Below, one piece after another: positions 1-8,610 of a DNA stretch of 36,587 nucleotides. The DNA is from an uncultured Lachnospiraceae bacterium (GTDB taxonomy: Bacteria > Bacillota > Clostridia > Lachnospirales > Lachnospiraceae): the NCBI GenBank assembly GCA_947169235.1, contig CAMVOY010000022.1, positions 1 to 36,587 of the forward strand, written 5' to 3'. Below the pieces are notes generated by a model that made no database searches, was not told where the DNA came from, and saw nothing but the letters and a program-made list of their open reading frames with translations. Positions within the stretch are counted from its first letter, which is position 1. Each line of letters starts with the position of its first letter. Position numbers and translations under genes: made by a program.

Positions 1-679
1 CCTCAAGAGCAACAGCATCGTCGATGTTCATCTGATAGCCCTCGTTGATAGCCTTTTTGCAGTTACGTACTGCGATCGGAGCCTGAGCGGCGATGCCGTT
101 AGCCATCTTCTTTGCCTGCTCCATAAGCTCAGCCTGCGGATATACAGCATTTACAAGACCGATTCTGAAAGCCTCGTCAGCCTTGATATTGCGCGCACCG
201 AAGATAAGCTGCTTAGCCATGCCCATAGGTACGAGACGCGGAAGTCTCTGTGTACCGCCGAATCCCGGTGTGATGCCGAGTCCAACCTCGGGCTGACGGA
301 ACATAGCGTTATCTGAGCAGATACGGATATCACAGCTCATGGAGATCTCGCATCCTCCGCCGAGTGCGAATCCGTTCACTGCAGCGATAGTCGGGATAGG
401 AAGCTTTGCGAGCTTCAAAAATACATCGTTCCCCTTTTTACCGAAAGCCTCTCCTTCAGCCTTGGTAAGTGTGCTCATCTCACCGATGTCAGCACCGGCG
501 ACAAAACTCTTCTCACCTGCACCCGTAATGATGACGCAACGGATTGCATCGAGATCGATGTTATCCAGTGTCTGATCAAGCTCATCCAACACCTGAGAGT
601 TAAGCGCATTCAGAGCTTTTTCACGGCTGATGGTGATGATAGCGATCTTGTCTTCAACCTCATACTGAATGAATTCCAT
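1..679 (-). CDS. crt: 3-hydroxybutyryl-CoA dehydratase (crotonase), 3' end outside window
   Basis: Translating the minus strand from the ATG at 677-679 gives a crotonase-fold protein of 226 residues before the window edge; about 35 C-terminal residues are expected beyond it. The start is fixed by an AGGAGG ribosome site 10 bases upstream. Visible family marks are the early ALNALN segment, the oxyanion-hole stretch GAGEKSFVAGADIGEM, the GGGCEI motif and the PEVGLGITPGFGGTQRL segment carrying the catalytic glutamates. By family it hydrates crotonyl-CoA to 3-hydroxybutyryl-CoA, or the reverse, in the cytoplasm. It follows the thiolase gene in the same direction, the usual thl-crt order of the clostridial butyrate pathway, so hbd/bcd/etf genes may follow to the left. 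Other enoyl-CoA hydratase specificities cannot be excluded. Confidence 0.93.
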   Translation of the reverse strand, partial: MEFIQYEVEDKIAIITISREKALNALNSQVLDELDQTLDNIDLDAIRCVIITGAGEKSFVAGADIGEMSTLTKAEGEAFGKKGNDVFLKLAKLPIPTIAAVNGFALGGGCEISMSCDIRICSDNAMFRQPEVGLGITPGFGGTQRLPRLVPMGMAKQLIFGARNIKADEAFRIGLVNAVYPQAELMEQAKKMANGIAAQAPIAVRNCKKAINEGYQMNIDDAVALE

Positions 680-755
680 TAGAAAATACCTCCTAATTAT
701 TTCTTTGTAAGACTTCCCACACGAGCGGCGTGAGGCTCAGTCTTTTAGTAAACTA

Positions 756-783
756 AACCAGCCGGTCATCTGACCGGCCGGTT
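756..783 (-). terminator. Intercistronic hairpin between thl and crt
   Basis: A 12-bp stem (one G-U pair) closes a 4-base loop: arms 756-767 and 772-783, starting 12 bases after the thl stop. On the minus strand it is followed by TTTAGTTTACT, a poor U-tract. It is therefore more likely a partial terminator or mRNA-processing/stability hairpin that lowers crt relative to thl than a full stop. Confidence 0.55.
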
Positions 784-795
784 ATAAGTTCTGAA

Positions 796-1992
796 TCAAT
801 CCATCTCAACGATAGTTGCGCATCCCATACCACCGCCGATGCAGAGCGTAGCCAGACCCTTCTTAGCGCCTGCCTTCTTCATCTCATGAAGAAGTGTAAC
901 CAGGATACGGCAGCCTGATGCTCCAACCGGATGTCCGAGTGCGATCGCACCACCGTTCGGGTTGAGCTGCTTGTCAACATCGATTCCGAGATCCTTTCCT
1001 ACTGCTACTGACTGAGCAGCGAATGCCTCGTTAGCCTCGATGATGTCGAAGTCAGAAATGCTCATGCCTGTCTTCTCCATAACCTTCTTTGTAGCAGCAA
1101 CAGGTCCGATACCCATAACCTCCGGACGAACACCTGCAAGTGCTCCTGCAACAAATGTAGCCATCGGAGTAACACCGAGCTCCTTAGCCTTCTCCTCGCT
1201 CATAACTACGATAGCAGCTGCACCGTCGTTGATACCTGATGCATTTCCTGCTGTTACGAATCCGTCTTTATTGATAGGACGCATGCCTGCGAGCTTCTCA
1301 AGAGTTACGTCAGGACGCGGTCCCTCATCTGTATCGAAGATAACAGTCTCTTTTCTCTTCTTAACCTCTACCGGAACGATCTCATCCTTGAATGCACCGG
1401 TCTCGAGAGCCTTTTTGCATTTCTGCTGTGAGTTGAATGCGAACTCGTCGAGCTCCTCACGTGTAAGTCCCCACTCGTTGCAGATGTTATCAGCTGTCTG
1501 GATCATGTGATAGTCGTTGAATGCATCCCAAAGGGCATCCTTAACCATCGTATCCACGAGCGCACCCTGGCTCTGTGACGGCCAAGTCATACGATATCCG
1601 TAACGACCCTGCGGGATAGCATATGGAGCCATGCTCATGTTCTCCATACCACCTGCTACGACCACATCAGCATCTCCTGCCATGATCATCTGTGCAGCCT
1701 GGTTTACACAGTTAAGACCTGAACCGCAGACAACGTTAGATGTTACAGCCGGGACCTCGATCGGAAGTCCTGCCTTAAGTGTAGCCTGACGTGCCACGTT
1801 CTGTCCCTGTCCGGCCTGAATTACACAGCCCATGTATACATGATCAACCTGATCAGGCTTCACGCCTGCACGGTTGAGAGCCTCCTTGATCACGATAGCT
1901 CCAAGATCCGCTACCGGGATTGTTGAAAGGCCACCGCCCATCGTTCCGATCGCTGTACGACATGCACCTGCTAAAACAACCTTTTTTGACAT
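796..1992 (-). CDS. thl: Acetyl-CoA C-acetyltransferase (thiolase)
   Basis: 398-residue protein beginning [16 protein letters not shown]. The start at 1992 is chosen over an upstream in-frame ATG because AAGGAGG sits 8 bases before it and the thiolase fold begins right there. The nucleophilic Cys lies in NVVCGSGL (about residue 88), the His in [14 protein letters not shown] and the second Cys in CIGGGMG near the C-terminus; NEAFAAQ is also present. All catalytic residues of biosynthetic thiolases are there and length is normal. It condenses two acetyl-CoA to acetoacetyl-CoA, the entry step of butyrate formation, in the cytoplasm. It has its own promoter with a dyad operator and is followed by crt. 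Confidence 0.96.
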   Translation of the reverse strand: MSKKVVLAGACRTAIGTMGGGLSTIPVADLGAIVIKEALNRAGVKPDQVDHVYMGCVIQAGQGQNVARQATLKAGLPIEVPAVTSNVVCGSGLNCVNQAAQMIMAGDADVVVAGGMENMSMAPYAIPQGRYGYRMTWPSQSQGALVDTMVKDALWDAFNDYHMIQTADNICNEWGLTREELDEFAFNSQQKCKKALETGAFKDEIVPVEVKKRKETVIFDTDEGPRPDVTLEKLAGMRPINKDGFVTAGNASGINDGAAAIVVMSEEKAKELGVTPMATFVAGALAGVRPEVMGIGPVAATKKVMEKTGMSISDFDIIEANEAFAAQSVAVGKDLGIDVDKQLNPNGGAIALGHPVGASGCRILVTLLHEMKKAGAKKGLATLCIGGGMGCATIVEMD

Positions 1993-2040
1993 GAAATAGT
2001 CCTCCTTATAATACATTATTTTACACATGTTACGAACTTT

Positions 2041-2095
2041 TGTCACAATTGTGACAGTCTTGTTCTATCATAACAAAAATGGCTGACATTGTCAA
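2041..2095 (-). promoter_or_regulatory. Promoter of thl-crt with perfect 16-bp dyad operator
   Basis: On the minus strand a TTGACA box (2090-2095) is separated by 17 bases from TATGAT (2067-2072). Just downstream, at about +4 to +20, lies the perfect palindrome TGTCACAATTGTGACA (2041-2056). A dyad in that position usually binds a repressor. The half-site resembles CRP/FNR-type TGTSA half-sites, but spacing and sequence do not let me name the regulator. Confidence 0.8.
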
Positions 2096-2127
2096 TGATT
2101 TAACGAACGAAAAATGATAAAAATTTC

Positions 2128-2258
2128 GGAGCAGTATACAATACTTGTACGGGCACGCTTTCGCTTTTTTCTCGTACGTCACGTTGCATGCACGGAAAAT
2201 ACCCGTGCTACGCAACGACGTACGAGACACATCCCGTACAAGTATGTATTTCTGCTCC
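2128..2258 (-). repeat. Structured element, copy A
   Basis: First of three related elements (others at 9685 and 16225). Outer stems: GGAGCAG/CTGCTCC (2128-2134, 2252-2258) and a 13-bp perfect stem (2141-2153 with 2233-2245). Inner stem: about 24 bp, 2171-2195 with 2203-2226. In consensus orientation (minus strand) it carries GGGATGTG, TACGTCGTTGCG, GCAACGTGACGTA and AAGCGAAAGCG (a possible GC-GAAA-GC mini hairpin, 2157-2164). It lies beyond the coaD terminator and upstream of the thl promoter, so it belongs to neither mRNA unless transcribed on its own. Confidence 0.8.
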
Positions 2259-2264
2259 TCATTA

Positions 2265-2291
2265 TTAGTTTTTCGCTCGTCGGGCATCAAC
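2265..2291 (-). repeat. Imperfect copy of the coaD 3' end
   Basis: These 27 bases match the last 27 bases of coaD (2335-2361) at about 21-22 positions, including GTTGATGCCC. They would read VDARRAKN-stop against VDALQAKK-stop in CoaD. The coaD terminator lies between the two copies. This suggests duplication or replacement of the coaD tail. Confidence 0.5.
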
Positions 2292-2327
2292 AAAAATGTG
2301 CATGCAGCCATTTATGCTACATGCACA
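2291..2327 (-). terminator. Rho-independent terminator of but-coaD
   Basis: On the minus strand a 12-bp stem (2316-2327 with 2297-2308, one G-T pair) closes a 7-base loop and is followed by TTTTTG. It begins 8 bases after the coaD stop. Confidence 0.88.
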
Positions 2328-2334
2328 TACTCTT

Positions 2335-2805
2335 TTATTTTTTTGCTTGGAGGGCATCAACGACTGCGGGCGGGACCATTTTTGATACGTCTGAACCGTA
2401 GTGCGCGACCTCCTTCACGATTGTCGAGCTCAAAAATGCATACTCTAAGCTGGTCGTGAAAAACATAGTATCCACCTCAGGCTCGATGCTGTGATTGGTC
2501 TGAGCGATCTGCATCTCCGTCTCGAAGTCGGTGACGGCGCGCAGACCTCTGATGATAAGGTTTGCGCCGTTTTGCTTGGCGAAGTCGATAGTCAGCCCCT
2601 CAAATGTTTTTACCTTTACATTCGGCAGATGCTTTGTCGTCTCCTCAAGGAGCTTCACCCTCTCCTCCCTTGTAAACAGAGGATTCTTCGCGCTGTTTAC
2701 GAGCACACCGATGATGAGCTCGTCGACCACCTTTGATGCTCGCTCGATGATATCGAGATGTCCGTAGGTTACCGGATCAAAGCTTCCGGGATAAATTGCT
2801 TTCAT
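2335..2805 (-). CDS. coaD: Phosphopantetheine adenylyltransferase
   Basis: 156 residues, the normal length. The N-terminus [19 protein letters not shown] holds the nucleotidyltransferase T/HxGH motif (TYGH), and [11 protein letters not shown] matches the C-terminal SSTxVRE motif. The enzyme transfers AMP from ATP to 4'-phosphopantetheine, the penultimate step of coenzyme A synthesis, in the cytoplasm. Its ATG lies 5 bases after the but stop codon and AGAGGT within the end of but serves as ribosome site, so the two are co-transcribed and probably translationally coupled. Placing CoA synthesis beside a CoA-transferase and butyrate genes is metabolically sensible, although coaD is more often next to rsmD. 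Confidence 0.96.
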   Translation of the reverse strand: MKAIYPGSFDPVTYGHLDIIERASKVVDELIIGVLVNSAKNPLFTREERVKLLEETTKHLPNVKVKTFEGLTIDFAKQNGANLIIRGLRAVTDFETEMQIAQTNHSIEPEVDTMFFTTSLEYAFLSSTIVKEVAHYGSDVSKMVPPAVVDALQAKK

Positions 2806-2810
2806 TCGTT

Positions 2811-4154
2811 TTACCTCTTATTTGATCTGCGCCACAGGTTCATCTTCTCAGCCTCTGCGATAAGCTCGTCTCTGAAATCCGGATGAGCGACGCTGATCAG
2901 CTTCTCCGCACGCTCCCATGCAGAACCACCCTTGAGGTTCACGATACCGTACTCGGTTACAACATACATCACGCACGGTCTCGGATCTGTCACTACAGCA
3001 CCGTCAGCCAGGGTCGGGCGAATACGTGATACGGTCTCTCCCGCTTTGTTTGTGAAAGTCGATGAAAGGCAGATGAAACTCTTTCCGCCCTTTGACTTAT
3101 ACGCACCGAGGACGAAATCAAGCTGACCTCCCGCACCTGAGATATTTTTGGTTCCGGCTGACTCGGCGTTTACCTGTCCGTAAAGGTCAATATCTATCGC
3201 ATTATTTATAGAAATAAAATTATCGTGTGCCGAGATAACATCTATATCATTTGCATAGTCTACAGGCACGCTCATACACTCAGGGTTGTTGTCCAGATAA
3301 TCATAAAGCTTTTTGGTTCCTGCTCCAAAAGCATAGGTCTGGCGACCTTTGTTGATATTTTTGCATCTGCCGGTTATCTTGCCCGCCCTTGCCATGTCGA
3401 CAAATCCGTCAACATACATCTCCGTATGGACACCGAGATCCTTCAGATCTGACTCTGCGATGAGAGCTCCGACGGCGTTTGGCATACCTCCGATTCCGAG
3501 CTGCAAGCATGCTCCGTTCGGGATGCGCTCCACGATGAGCTTTGCCACTGCCTTGTCGATGTCAGTCGCAGGACCTCCTGCCGGAAGCTCGCCGATAGGC
3601 GGGTTATCTCCCTCTATGATTCCCGTTACCTGTGATACGTGGATTCTCTCATCGAATCCGCCCAGACAACGAGGCATATTTGTATTTACTTCAACATAGA
3701 CTTTCTCTGATCTTGAGATAGCTGCTGCCATATGAGATGCGCTCGGTCCGAAACTGAACCATCCGTGAGCATCCATCGGTGATACCTGGAACACATTTAC
3801 CGCGATGTCGTCCTCGAGATCACGATAGTATCTCGGAAGCTCCGAGTAGCGGATCGGTCCGTAGAAAGAGAACCCTTCCGCGATAGCTTTTCTCTCCACT
3901 CCGCTCATATGCCATGAGTTCCATGTAAAGTGGTCTGCCGGATTTTCGATCTTAAAAATCTCCGGAACCCACATAAGGATTCCTCCGCGAACCTTCACAT
4001 CCTTGAGGTTTGGCATTTTTTTAGCGAGTGCCGCGTCAAACGCCACAGGCGTATTTGCGCACCAGCCGAAGTCAACCCAGTCTCCGTCCTTTACCTGCGC
4101 AGCCACGTCATCTGCAGTTACCAGTTTCTGTTTGTAAATCTCCTGATAGTCCAT
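2811..4154 (-). CDS. but: Butyryl-CoA:acetate CoA-transferase (acetyl-CoA hydrolase/transferase family)
   Basis: 447 residues starting [12 protein letters not shown]. The start at 4154 is supported by GGAGGAGG 6 bases upstream; an in-frame upstream ATG at 4193 would add a Lys-rich tail not seen in the family. Motifs recalled from butyryl-CoA:acetate CoA-transferases of gut Firmicutes are present: [44 protein letters not shown], and GQVNAESAG with the catalytic Glu of class I-like CoA-transferases. It would move CoA from butyryl-CoA to acetate, releasing butyrate and acetyl-CoA, the last step of the pathway whose first steps are thl and crt. A 4-hydroxybutyrate CoA-transferase is the main alternative. 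Confidence 0.88.
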   Translation of the reverse strand: MDYQEIYKQKLVTADDVAAQVKDGDWVDFGWCANTPVAFDAALAKKMPNLKDVKVRGGILMWVPEIFKIENPADHFTWNSWHMSGVERKAIAEGFSFYGPIRYSELPRYYRDLEDDIAVNVFQVSPMDAHGWFSFGPSASHMAAAISRSEKVYVEVNTNMPRCLGGFDERIHVSQVTGIIEGDNPPIGELPAGGPATDIDKAVAKLIVERIPNGACLQLGIGGMPNAVGALIAESDLKDLGVHTEMYVDGFVDMARAGKITGRCKNINKGRQTYAFGAGTKKLYDYLDNNPECMSVPVDYANDIDVISAHDNFISINNAIDIDLYGQVNAESAGTKNISGAGGQLDFVLGAYKSKGGKSFICLSSTFTNKAGETVSRIRPTLADGAVVTDPRPCVMYVVTEYGIVNLKGGSAWERAEKLISVAHPDFRDELIAEAEKMNLWRRSNKR

Positions 4155-4255
4155 GTTATCCTCCTCCTTTTTTTTACTGTTCATAAATATCATCTTGCCA
4201 AAGCTTCTCTAACATAGCAAGTTCATTTCTTACCAACCACTCGGCATCAGCCTTA

Positions 4256-5905
4256 CTAGCACACCGGCCTGCCGACGATATCATTTTTGCTGCCGCCATA
4301 GCCTGTACCACGGGCGCCCCATGTCAGATCGACCATAGGCCTCTTCCCTTCAAAACCGTACAACTGATAGCCTGTGATCATCTCCACATGACTTATGCCT
4401 TTATATCTTCCGTTTTTGGCACCTGTTAAAAATAAACAGTCACCCGGCAGATACTTAAGCTTTTTAATACTATTCCAATTGAACTTCCCGACCTTACGCT
4501 TGTGCTTTACGCACCACTCGCCAAGCTCGGCAGCAGTCGGTGCATATCCTTTTGCTCCCGCTACGCAGATGCCTCCGGCTTTATACGATTTCCATACGAG
4601 AGAACTGCAGTCGTAGAAACCTTTCTTCATACGTTTCGGTTGCGAATACTTCCAGTGTGTTCCGATGAAGGTCGCCCTCGCACAGGACTTGGTCACACCC
4701 TTTTTAACAACCGATACGATACATCCGACACGACTTCCGTCTATGTCGGCGTATATGATCGCGTTTCCGATTCCCTTTCCTTTGACTTTACCGCTACCGG
4801 ATACCGAAGCTACCTTATTATTCGATGACTTCCATGATGGTGACCCCGGATAGTTTTTTAACTTCAGCGTAAAGCTCTTCCCTTTATCCATGACACGTGT
4901 TTTCGCTGATATACTGATCATCTCACAGCTAATATGTACAGTGAAAGGAACTCCGTTCAGATAGAAAGTGACATCTCCGTAACCGGTCTCTTCCAGGTTG
5001 ATCGTAACGGTTTTTTTCTTCTCATCAAGAGAGATGCTACTGCACTCCAGAGTGCCGGTCACTTCTCCCAGGTTCACGGAAGAATACGTGAGATCAACCG
5101 ATCCGGAAAGCCTTACGTTAGCTGTTCCTGATGCATACTCATCCATCATATACAGTGTCACATCTTTGTTCTCAAGAGTCATTGATGATGTATCGCATGA
5201 TGCAAGAAAAACAAATGTCGTTTTCATGCTTCCACAGGTCGCAGTGACCGTTGCCTTTCCTCCACCGACGATACGATAGGTATGCTCCTTCTCATCGATC
5301 TTTACTACGGACGGATCATCAACGCTGTACTGTATCTGCTCACCCTCGAACTCGTCATATGAAAGATACTTACTCCTGTTATTCGAAACTGCCGGATCGT
5401 CATAAAAATCATCCTCATCATATGACGAAAAGGTTATGCGCCCCTGATCACCATAGAAAAAAAAACTCGGAGAAAACTCTTCCTCACCATAATCACCGGG
5501 ATAACCATAGGCTTTCTCTGTGATATCAACCCCGTTATAAAGAGTTATATTTCTGTAAGGATACTTCTTTATATCATAGTACTCATTATCATCATAGTAG
5601 TCATCATAGTAGTCATCATAGTCATCGTCATCGTACGGTTCATCTTCATCGTCATCATAAGCCTCTGTCTTTAAAAACGTCCCGACTTTTGACGACTTCG
5701 CATCCGCAGTTTTTGAAGGCGAACCGAATACAAATATTATCACTACCGCTAAAATGATCGCAACTACACCTATCCCGATAAGCACTTTCGGATTAGCCCT
5801 TTTCATTGGCTCAAAAGGACTGGTGTGAAGATCCTTGTATCTGTCATTAATGATCTCTTCGATCATCTCTTCGTTTTTATCTTTATTCTTTTCTTCGTTT
5901 TCCAA
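4256..5905 (-). CDS. Membrane-anchored Big2-like / NlpC-P60 family cell-wall protein
   Basis: 549 residues with a TTG start (5903-5905) after AGGGGTGA. Order of parts: charged cytoplasmic N-terminus (1-40); one membrane helix (41-60); a very acidic Asp/Tyr-rich stretch (about 83-111, mostly D and Y); a long extracellular region of Ig-like sheets, including a Big2-type stretch near 370-395 (SWKSSNNKVASVSGSGKV); and a C-terminal NlpC/P60-like domain with Cys433 in YDCSSL and His506 in ISHVEM as likely catalytic pair. Such enzymes cut peptide cross-links in peptidoglycan. A type II membrane topology with the hydrolase outside is inferred. It lies 54 bases after sstT. The catalytic domain is divergent, so activity is less sure than the fold. 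Confidence 0.75.
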   Translation of the reverse strand: MENEEKNKDKNEEMIEEIINDRYKDLHTSPFEPMKRANPKVLIGIGVVAIILAVVIIFVFGSPSKTADAKSSKVGTFLKTEAYDDDEDEPYDDDDYDDYYDDYYDDNEYYDIKKYPYRNITLYNGVDITEKAYGYPGDYGEEEFSPSFFFYGDQGRITFSSYDEDDFYDDPAVSNNRSKYLSYDEFEGEQIQYSVDDPSVVKIDEKEHTYRIVGGGKATVTATCGSMKTTFVFLASCDTSSMTLENKDVTLYMMDEYASGTANVRLSGSVDLTYSSVNLGEVTGTLECSSISLDEKKKTVTINLEETGYGDVTFYLNGVPFTVHISCEMISISAKTRVMDKGKSFTLKLKNYPGSPSWKSSNNKVASVSGSGKVKGKGIGNAIIYADIDGSRVGCIVSVVKKGVTKSCARATFIGTHWKYSQPKRMKKGFYDCSSLVWKSYKAGGICVAGAKGYAPTAAELGEWCVKHKRKVGKFNWNSIKKLKYLPGDCLFLTGAKNGRYKGISHVEMITGYQLYGFEGKRPMVDLTWGARGTGYGGSKNDIVGRPVC

Positions 5906-5959
5906 TACCGGTTCACCCCTCGTATTTCAAAATTGTCCTTAAAAAAATCTCCGTAAGAA

Positions 5960-7225
5960 TCACACATCTGTTTCCAAATCTCCGCCGAGGAATTTCGGCA
6001 GACTCTTTCCGTCCTTCTTCCATGCATAGTACTCGGCTGTGGCTGCAAACATAACATCACCTGAAGAGTTCAGCGCAGTCTCTAAGCTATCCTGGATAAC
6101 TCCGATGATGAAACCGACACCGACCGCCTGCATAGCGATCTCATTTGGGATACCAAACATAGAACAAGCCATCGGGATCAGCAACAAAGATCCTCCTGCC
6201 ACACCTGAAGCTCCACACGCTCCGAGCGTTGCCAAAACACTTAACAAAAGCGCCGACCAGAAGTCAACCGATACTCCCATAGTATTTGCGGTAGCAAGCG
6301 AAAGAACGGTGATAGTGATCGCTGCACCATCCATGTTTATCGTTGCCCCCAGAGGTATCGCCACGGAGTACATATCCTCATCGAGTCCGAGTTTCTCACA
6401 CAATTCCATGTTTACGGGAATATTTGCCGCCGAACTTCTCGTGAAAAATGCCGTGATACCACTCCCTCTGAGACACCTTAATACCAGCGGATACGGATTC
6501 CTGCGAAGGAACAAAAATGATATAAGAGGATCCACGATAAGTGCCACACCGAGCATACAGCCCACGAGTGTCAGCACCAGCGAGCCATACTCGGAGAATA
6601 TCTCAAGCCCGGTCGCAGATACGGATGAGAACACCAGCCCCATGATACCAAAAGGCGCCAGATTGATGACCCATTTAACCGCAGTCGTAACCATCTCTGC
6701 GAGATCCGCGATGACATTTTTAGTGTTATCAGATCCGTATTTTTTGAGCGCCAGTCCGAATATGACCGCCCACGTCAGGATACCTACATACTGCGCGTTC
6801 ACGATCGCGGATATAGGATTTTGTACCATCGTAAGCACCAGATTCTTAAGCACCTCTCCGATACCGCTGACGACAGTCTCAGCCTGATAAGCATCTGTAA
6901 GAGTAAATGTCTGCGGAAAAATAAAGCTCACGCACACGGCTATAAACGCAGCCAAAAATGTACTTAACATGTATAAAAATATCACGACACCGAATCTCTT
7001 GTCCAGCTTCCCTCCGCCCTTTGATAAAGAGCTTATGACCAGAATGAACACTAGAACAGGAGCCACACCCTTGAGCGCTCCTACAAACACCTCACCGAAT
7101 ATCGAGATCCACTCCTGTCCCGGCACTAAAAGCCCCAGTATCACTCCGAGCACAAGTCCGATCAGGATCCTCAAAACAAGAGATATTTTATTGTAACCGG
7201 CTACTATTTTTTTCAATACATTCAC
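5960..7225 (-). CDS. sstT: Serine/threonine:Na+ symporter, SstT type (dicarboxylate/amino acid:cation symporter family)
   Basis: 421 residues, normal length, GTG start (7223-7225) after GGGGG. The N-terminus (NKISLVLRILIGLVLGVILG) and the motif segments GAPVL-like PVLVFILVISSLS, FFTRSSAANIPVNMELCEKLG (helical hairpin 2 region) and ATINMDGAAI fit the SstT branch of the DAACS family. About eight membrane helices plus two re-entrant loops are expected. It imports serine and threonine with Na+. It sits downstream of nhaC and apbE in the same direction; a Na+ gradient would link the two transporters. Confidence 0.9.
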   Translation of the reverse strand: MNVLKKIVAGYNKISLVLRILIGLVLGVILGLLVPGQEWISIFGEVFVGALKGVAPVLVFILVISSLSKGGGKLDKRFGVVIFLYMLSTFLAAFIAVCVSFIFPQTFTLTDAYQAETVVSGIGEVLKNLVLTMVQNPISAIVNAQYVGILTWAVIFGLALKKYGSDNTKNVIADLAEMVTTAVKWVINLAPFGIMGLVFSSVSATGLEIFSEYGSLVLTLVGCMLGVALIVDPLISFLFLRRNPYPLVLRCLRGSGITAFFTRSSAANIPVNMELCEKLGLDEDMYSVAIPLGATINMDGAAITITVLSLATANTMGVSVDFWSALLLSVLATLGACGASGVAGGSLLLIPMACSMFGIPNEIAMQAVGVGFIIGVIQDSLETALNSSGDVMFAATAEYYAWKKDGKSLPKFLGGDLETDV

Positions 7226-7295
7226 TCTTATTTACCCCCATATTTTATAATGATATTTTTAGTTTTAACCGTTACTCCTTTTGAGCGACAGGATG

Positions 7296-8606
7296 TCAGC
7301 TTTTATCAAAAATGATCGAAACGATCATACATATCGCAAGCAAAAACGGATAGAACAAAAACGGTATGATGGAAACACTGGATATACCGCAGATCCCGGC
7401 CGCCACCAAAAGCTGCGCACCATACGGAATGATACCCTGAAACACACACGAACATGTGTCAAGTAACGATGCGACCTTCTTCGGTTCAACTCCATACTCA
7501 TTTGAAATATCCTTAGCAATAGGTGCCGCGATAACGATCGCTACTGTATTATTTGCCGTCGCAACATCCATCATTCCCGTAAGCGCACATATCCCCAACA
7601 TGCCACCTTTTTTGCTCTTCGCATGTTTTCGTATAAAAGAAAGGATCGCTTCAAAGCCCCCGTGCTCCCTCATAAGAGCGCTGATGGACGCCACCAGGAT
7701 AGTCACTATCATCGTCTCGAACATCCCACCGGTACCATCGCCCATCGCGGTGAGCGCAGTATCAAAAGATATAGTTCCCGCCGCGCCCCCTATCAGGAAA
7801 AATAACACTATACCGATCCCCAAAACAGCGAATACATTTAACCCTATCAAAGCCAGGATCAACACGATAAAATACGGCAAAGCAAGCCATATATTATACT
7901 CAAAAGAACCCATCTGTGTTCCCGCATTTTGCACAGAATAGATTATCAGGATAATAAGTGTGATCACTGCAGCAGGCAGGGCTGTTTTTATGTTCGTTTT
8001 GAACTTATCCTTCATCTCCACACCCTGCGTTCTCGTAGCTGCGATGGTCGTATCGGATATCACCGACAGGTTATCTCCAAACATTGCCCCACCGACGACG
8101 GAAGCAACCAGGACCGCCATACTCATACCCGTGCTGTTTGCAACCTCTGCAGCTATCGGAACTATGACAGTGATGGTTCCCACGCTTGTTCCCATCGCCA
8201 TCGATATCAGGCACGCTACGATAAAAAGTCCCGGTATCGCAAATCCTCCGGGTATGACACTCAGAAGCAGATTTGCGGTACTCGCAGCTCCGCCGGCTGC
8301 CTTGGCAAGACCTGAGAAAGCACCTGCCATCAGAAAGATAAACAGCATGATAACGATATTGTCATCACCGATTCCCTGCGCGCACACTTTTATCTTTTCA
8401 TCAAACGACAGCTTTCTGTTTTGTAAAAATGCCACGATCAAAGCAAATCCAAATGCAACAACCACGGACATAACATAAAAACCCATCCGCCCTTTCTCAG
8501 GTGCGATGTACTCAAAATATATGCCGGTCCCCAAATACAAAACCAAAAACACAGCTATCGGAAGAAGCGCTTTTGGATTTGGTTTAATTTCTGATCCACC
8601 TGACAT
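7296..8606 (-). CDS. nhaC: Na+/H+ antiporter of the NhaC family
   Basis: 436 residues when started at the ATG at 8606, four bases after the apbE stop, with a GGTGAT ribosome site; an ATG at 8621 overlapping apbE is the alternative. Hydrophobic throughout with about 11 membrane helices. The segments SVGTITVIVPIAAEVA, GAMFGDNLSVISDTTIAATRTQGVEMKDKF and DVATANNTVAIVIAAPIAKDIS are typical of NhaC transporters; the Asp residues in GDNLSVISDTT are those expected to handle cations. The family exchanges Na+ for H+, and some members swap amino acids or organic acids. Tight spacing with apbE implies one transcript. Confidence 0.88.
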   Translation of the reverse strand: MSGGSEIKPNPKALLPIAVFLVLYLGTGIYFEYIAPEKGRMGFYVMSVVVAFGFALIVAFLQNRKLSFDEKIKVCAQGIGDDNIVIMLFIFLMAGAFSGLAKAAGGAASTANLLLSVIPGGFAIPGLFIVACLISMAMGTSVGTITVIVPIAAEVANSTGMSMAVLVASVVGGAMFGDNLSVISDTTIAATRTQGVEMKDKFKTNIKTALPAAVITLIILIIYSVQNAGTQMGSFEYNIWLALPYFIVLILALIGLNVFAVLGIGIVLFFLIGGAAGTISFDTALTAMGDGTGGMFETMIVTILVASISALMREHGGFEAILSFIRKHAKSKKGGMLGICALTGMMDVATANNTVAIVIAAPIAKDISNEYGVEPKKVASLLDTCSCVFQGIIPYGAQLLVAAGICGISSVSIIPFLFYPFLLAICMIVSIIFDKS

Positions 8607-8610
8607 AAAA

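Noticed and set aside
2030-2401. Several overlapping frames in the coaD-thl gap
   Set aside because: They arise from the inverted repeats of element A and the promoter; none has a ribosome site or domain.
4170-4256. Open minus-strand stretch before but, reading [18 protein letters not shown]
   Set aside because: It reads like protein and ends in TAA before the but ribosome site, but it has no start codon with a ribosome site of its own; too short to support as a gene.
6039-6887. 282-codon open frame on the plus strand
   Set aside because: Lies wholly antisense to sstT, with no ribosome site and a Ser/Pro/Thr-rich composition typical of mirror frames.
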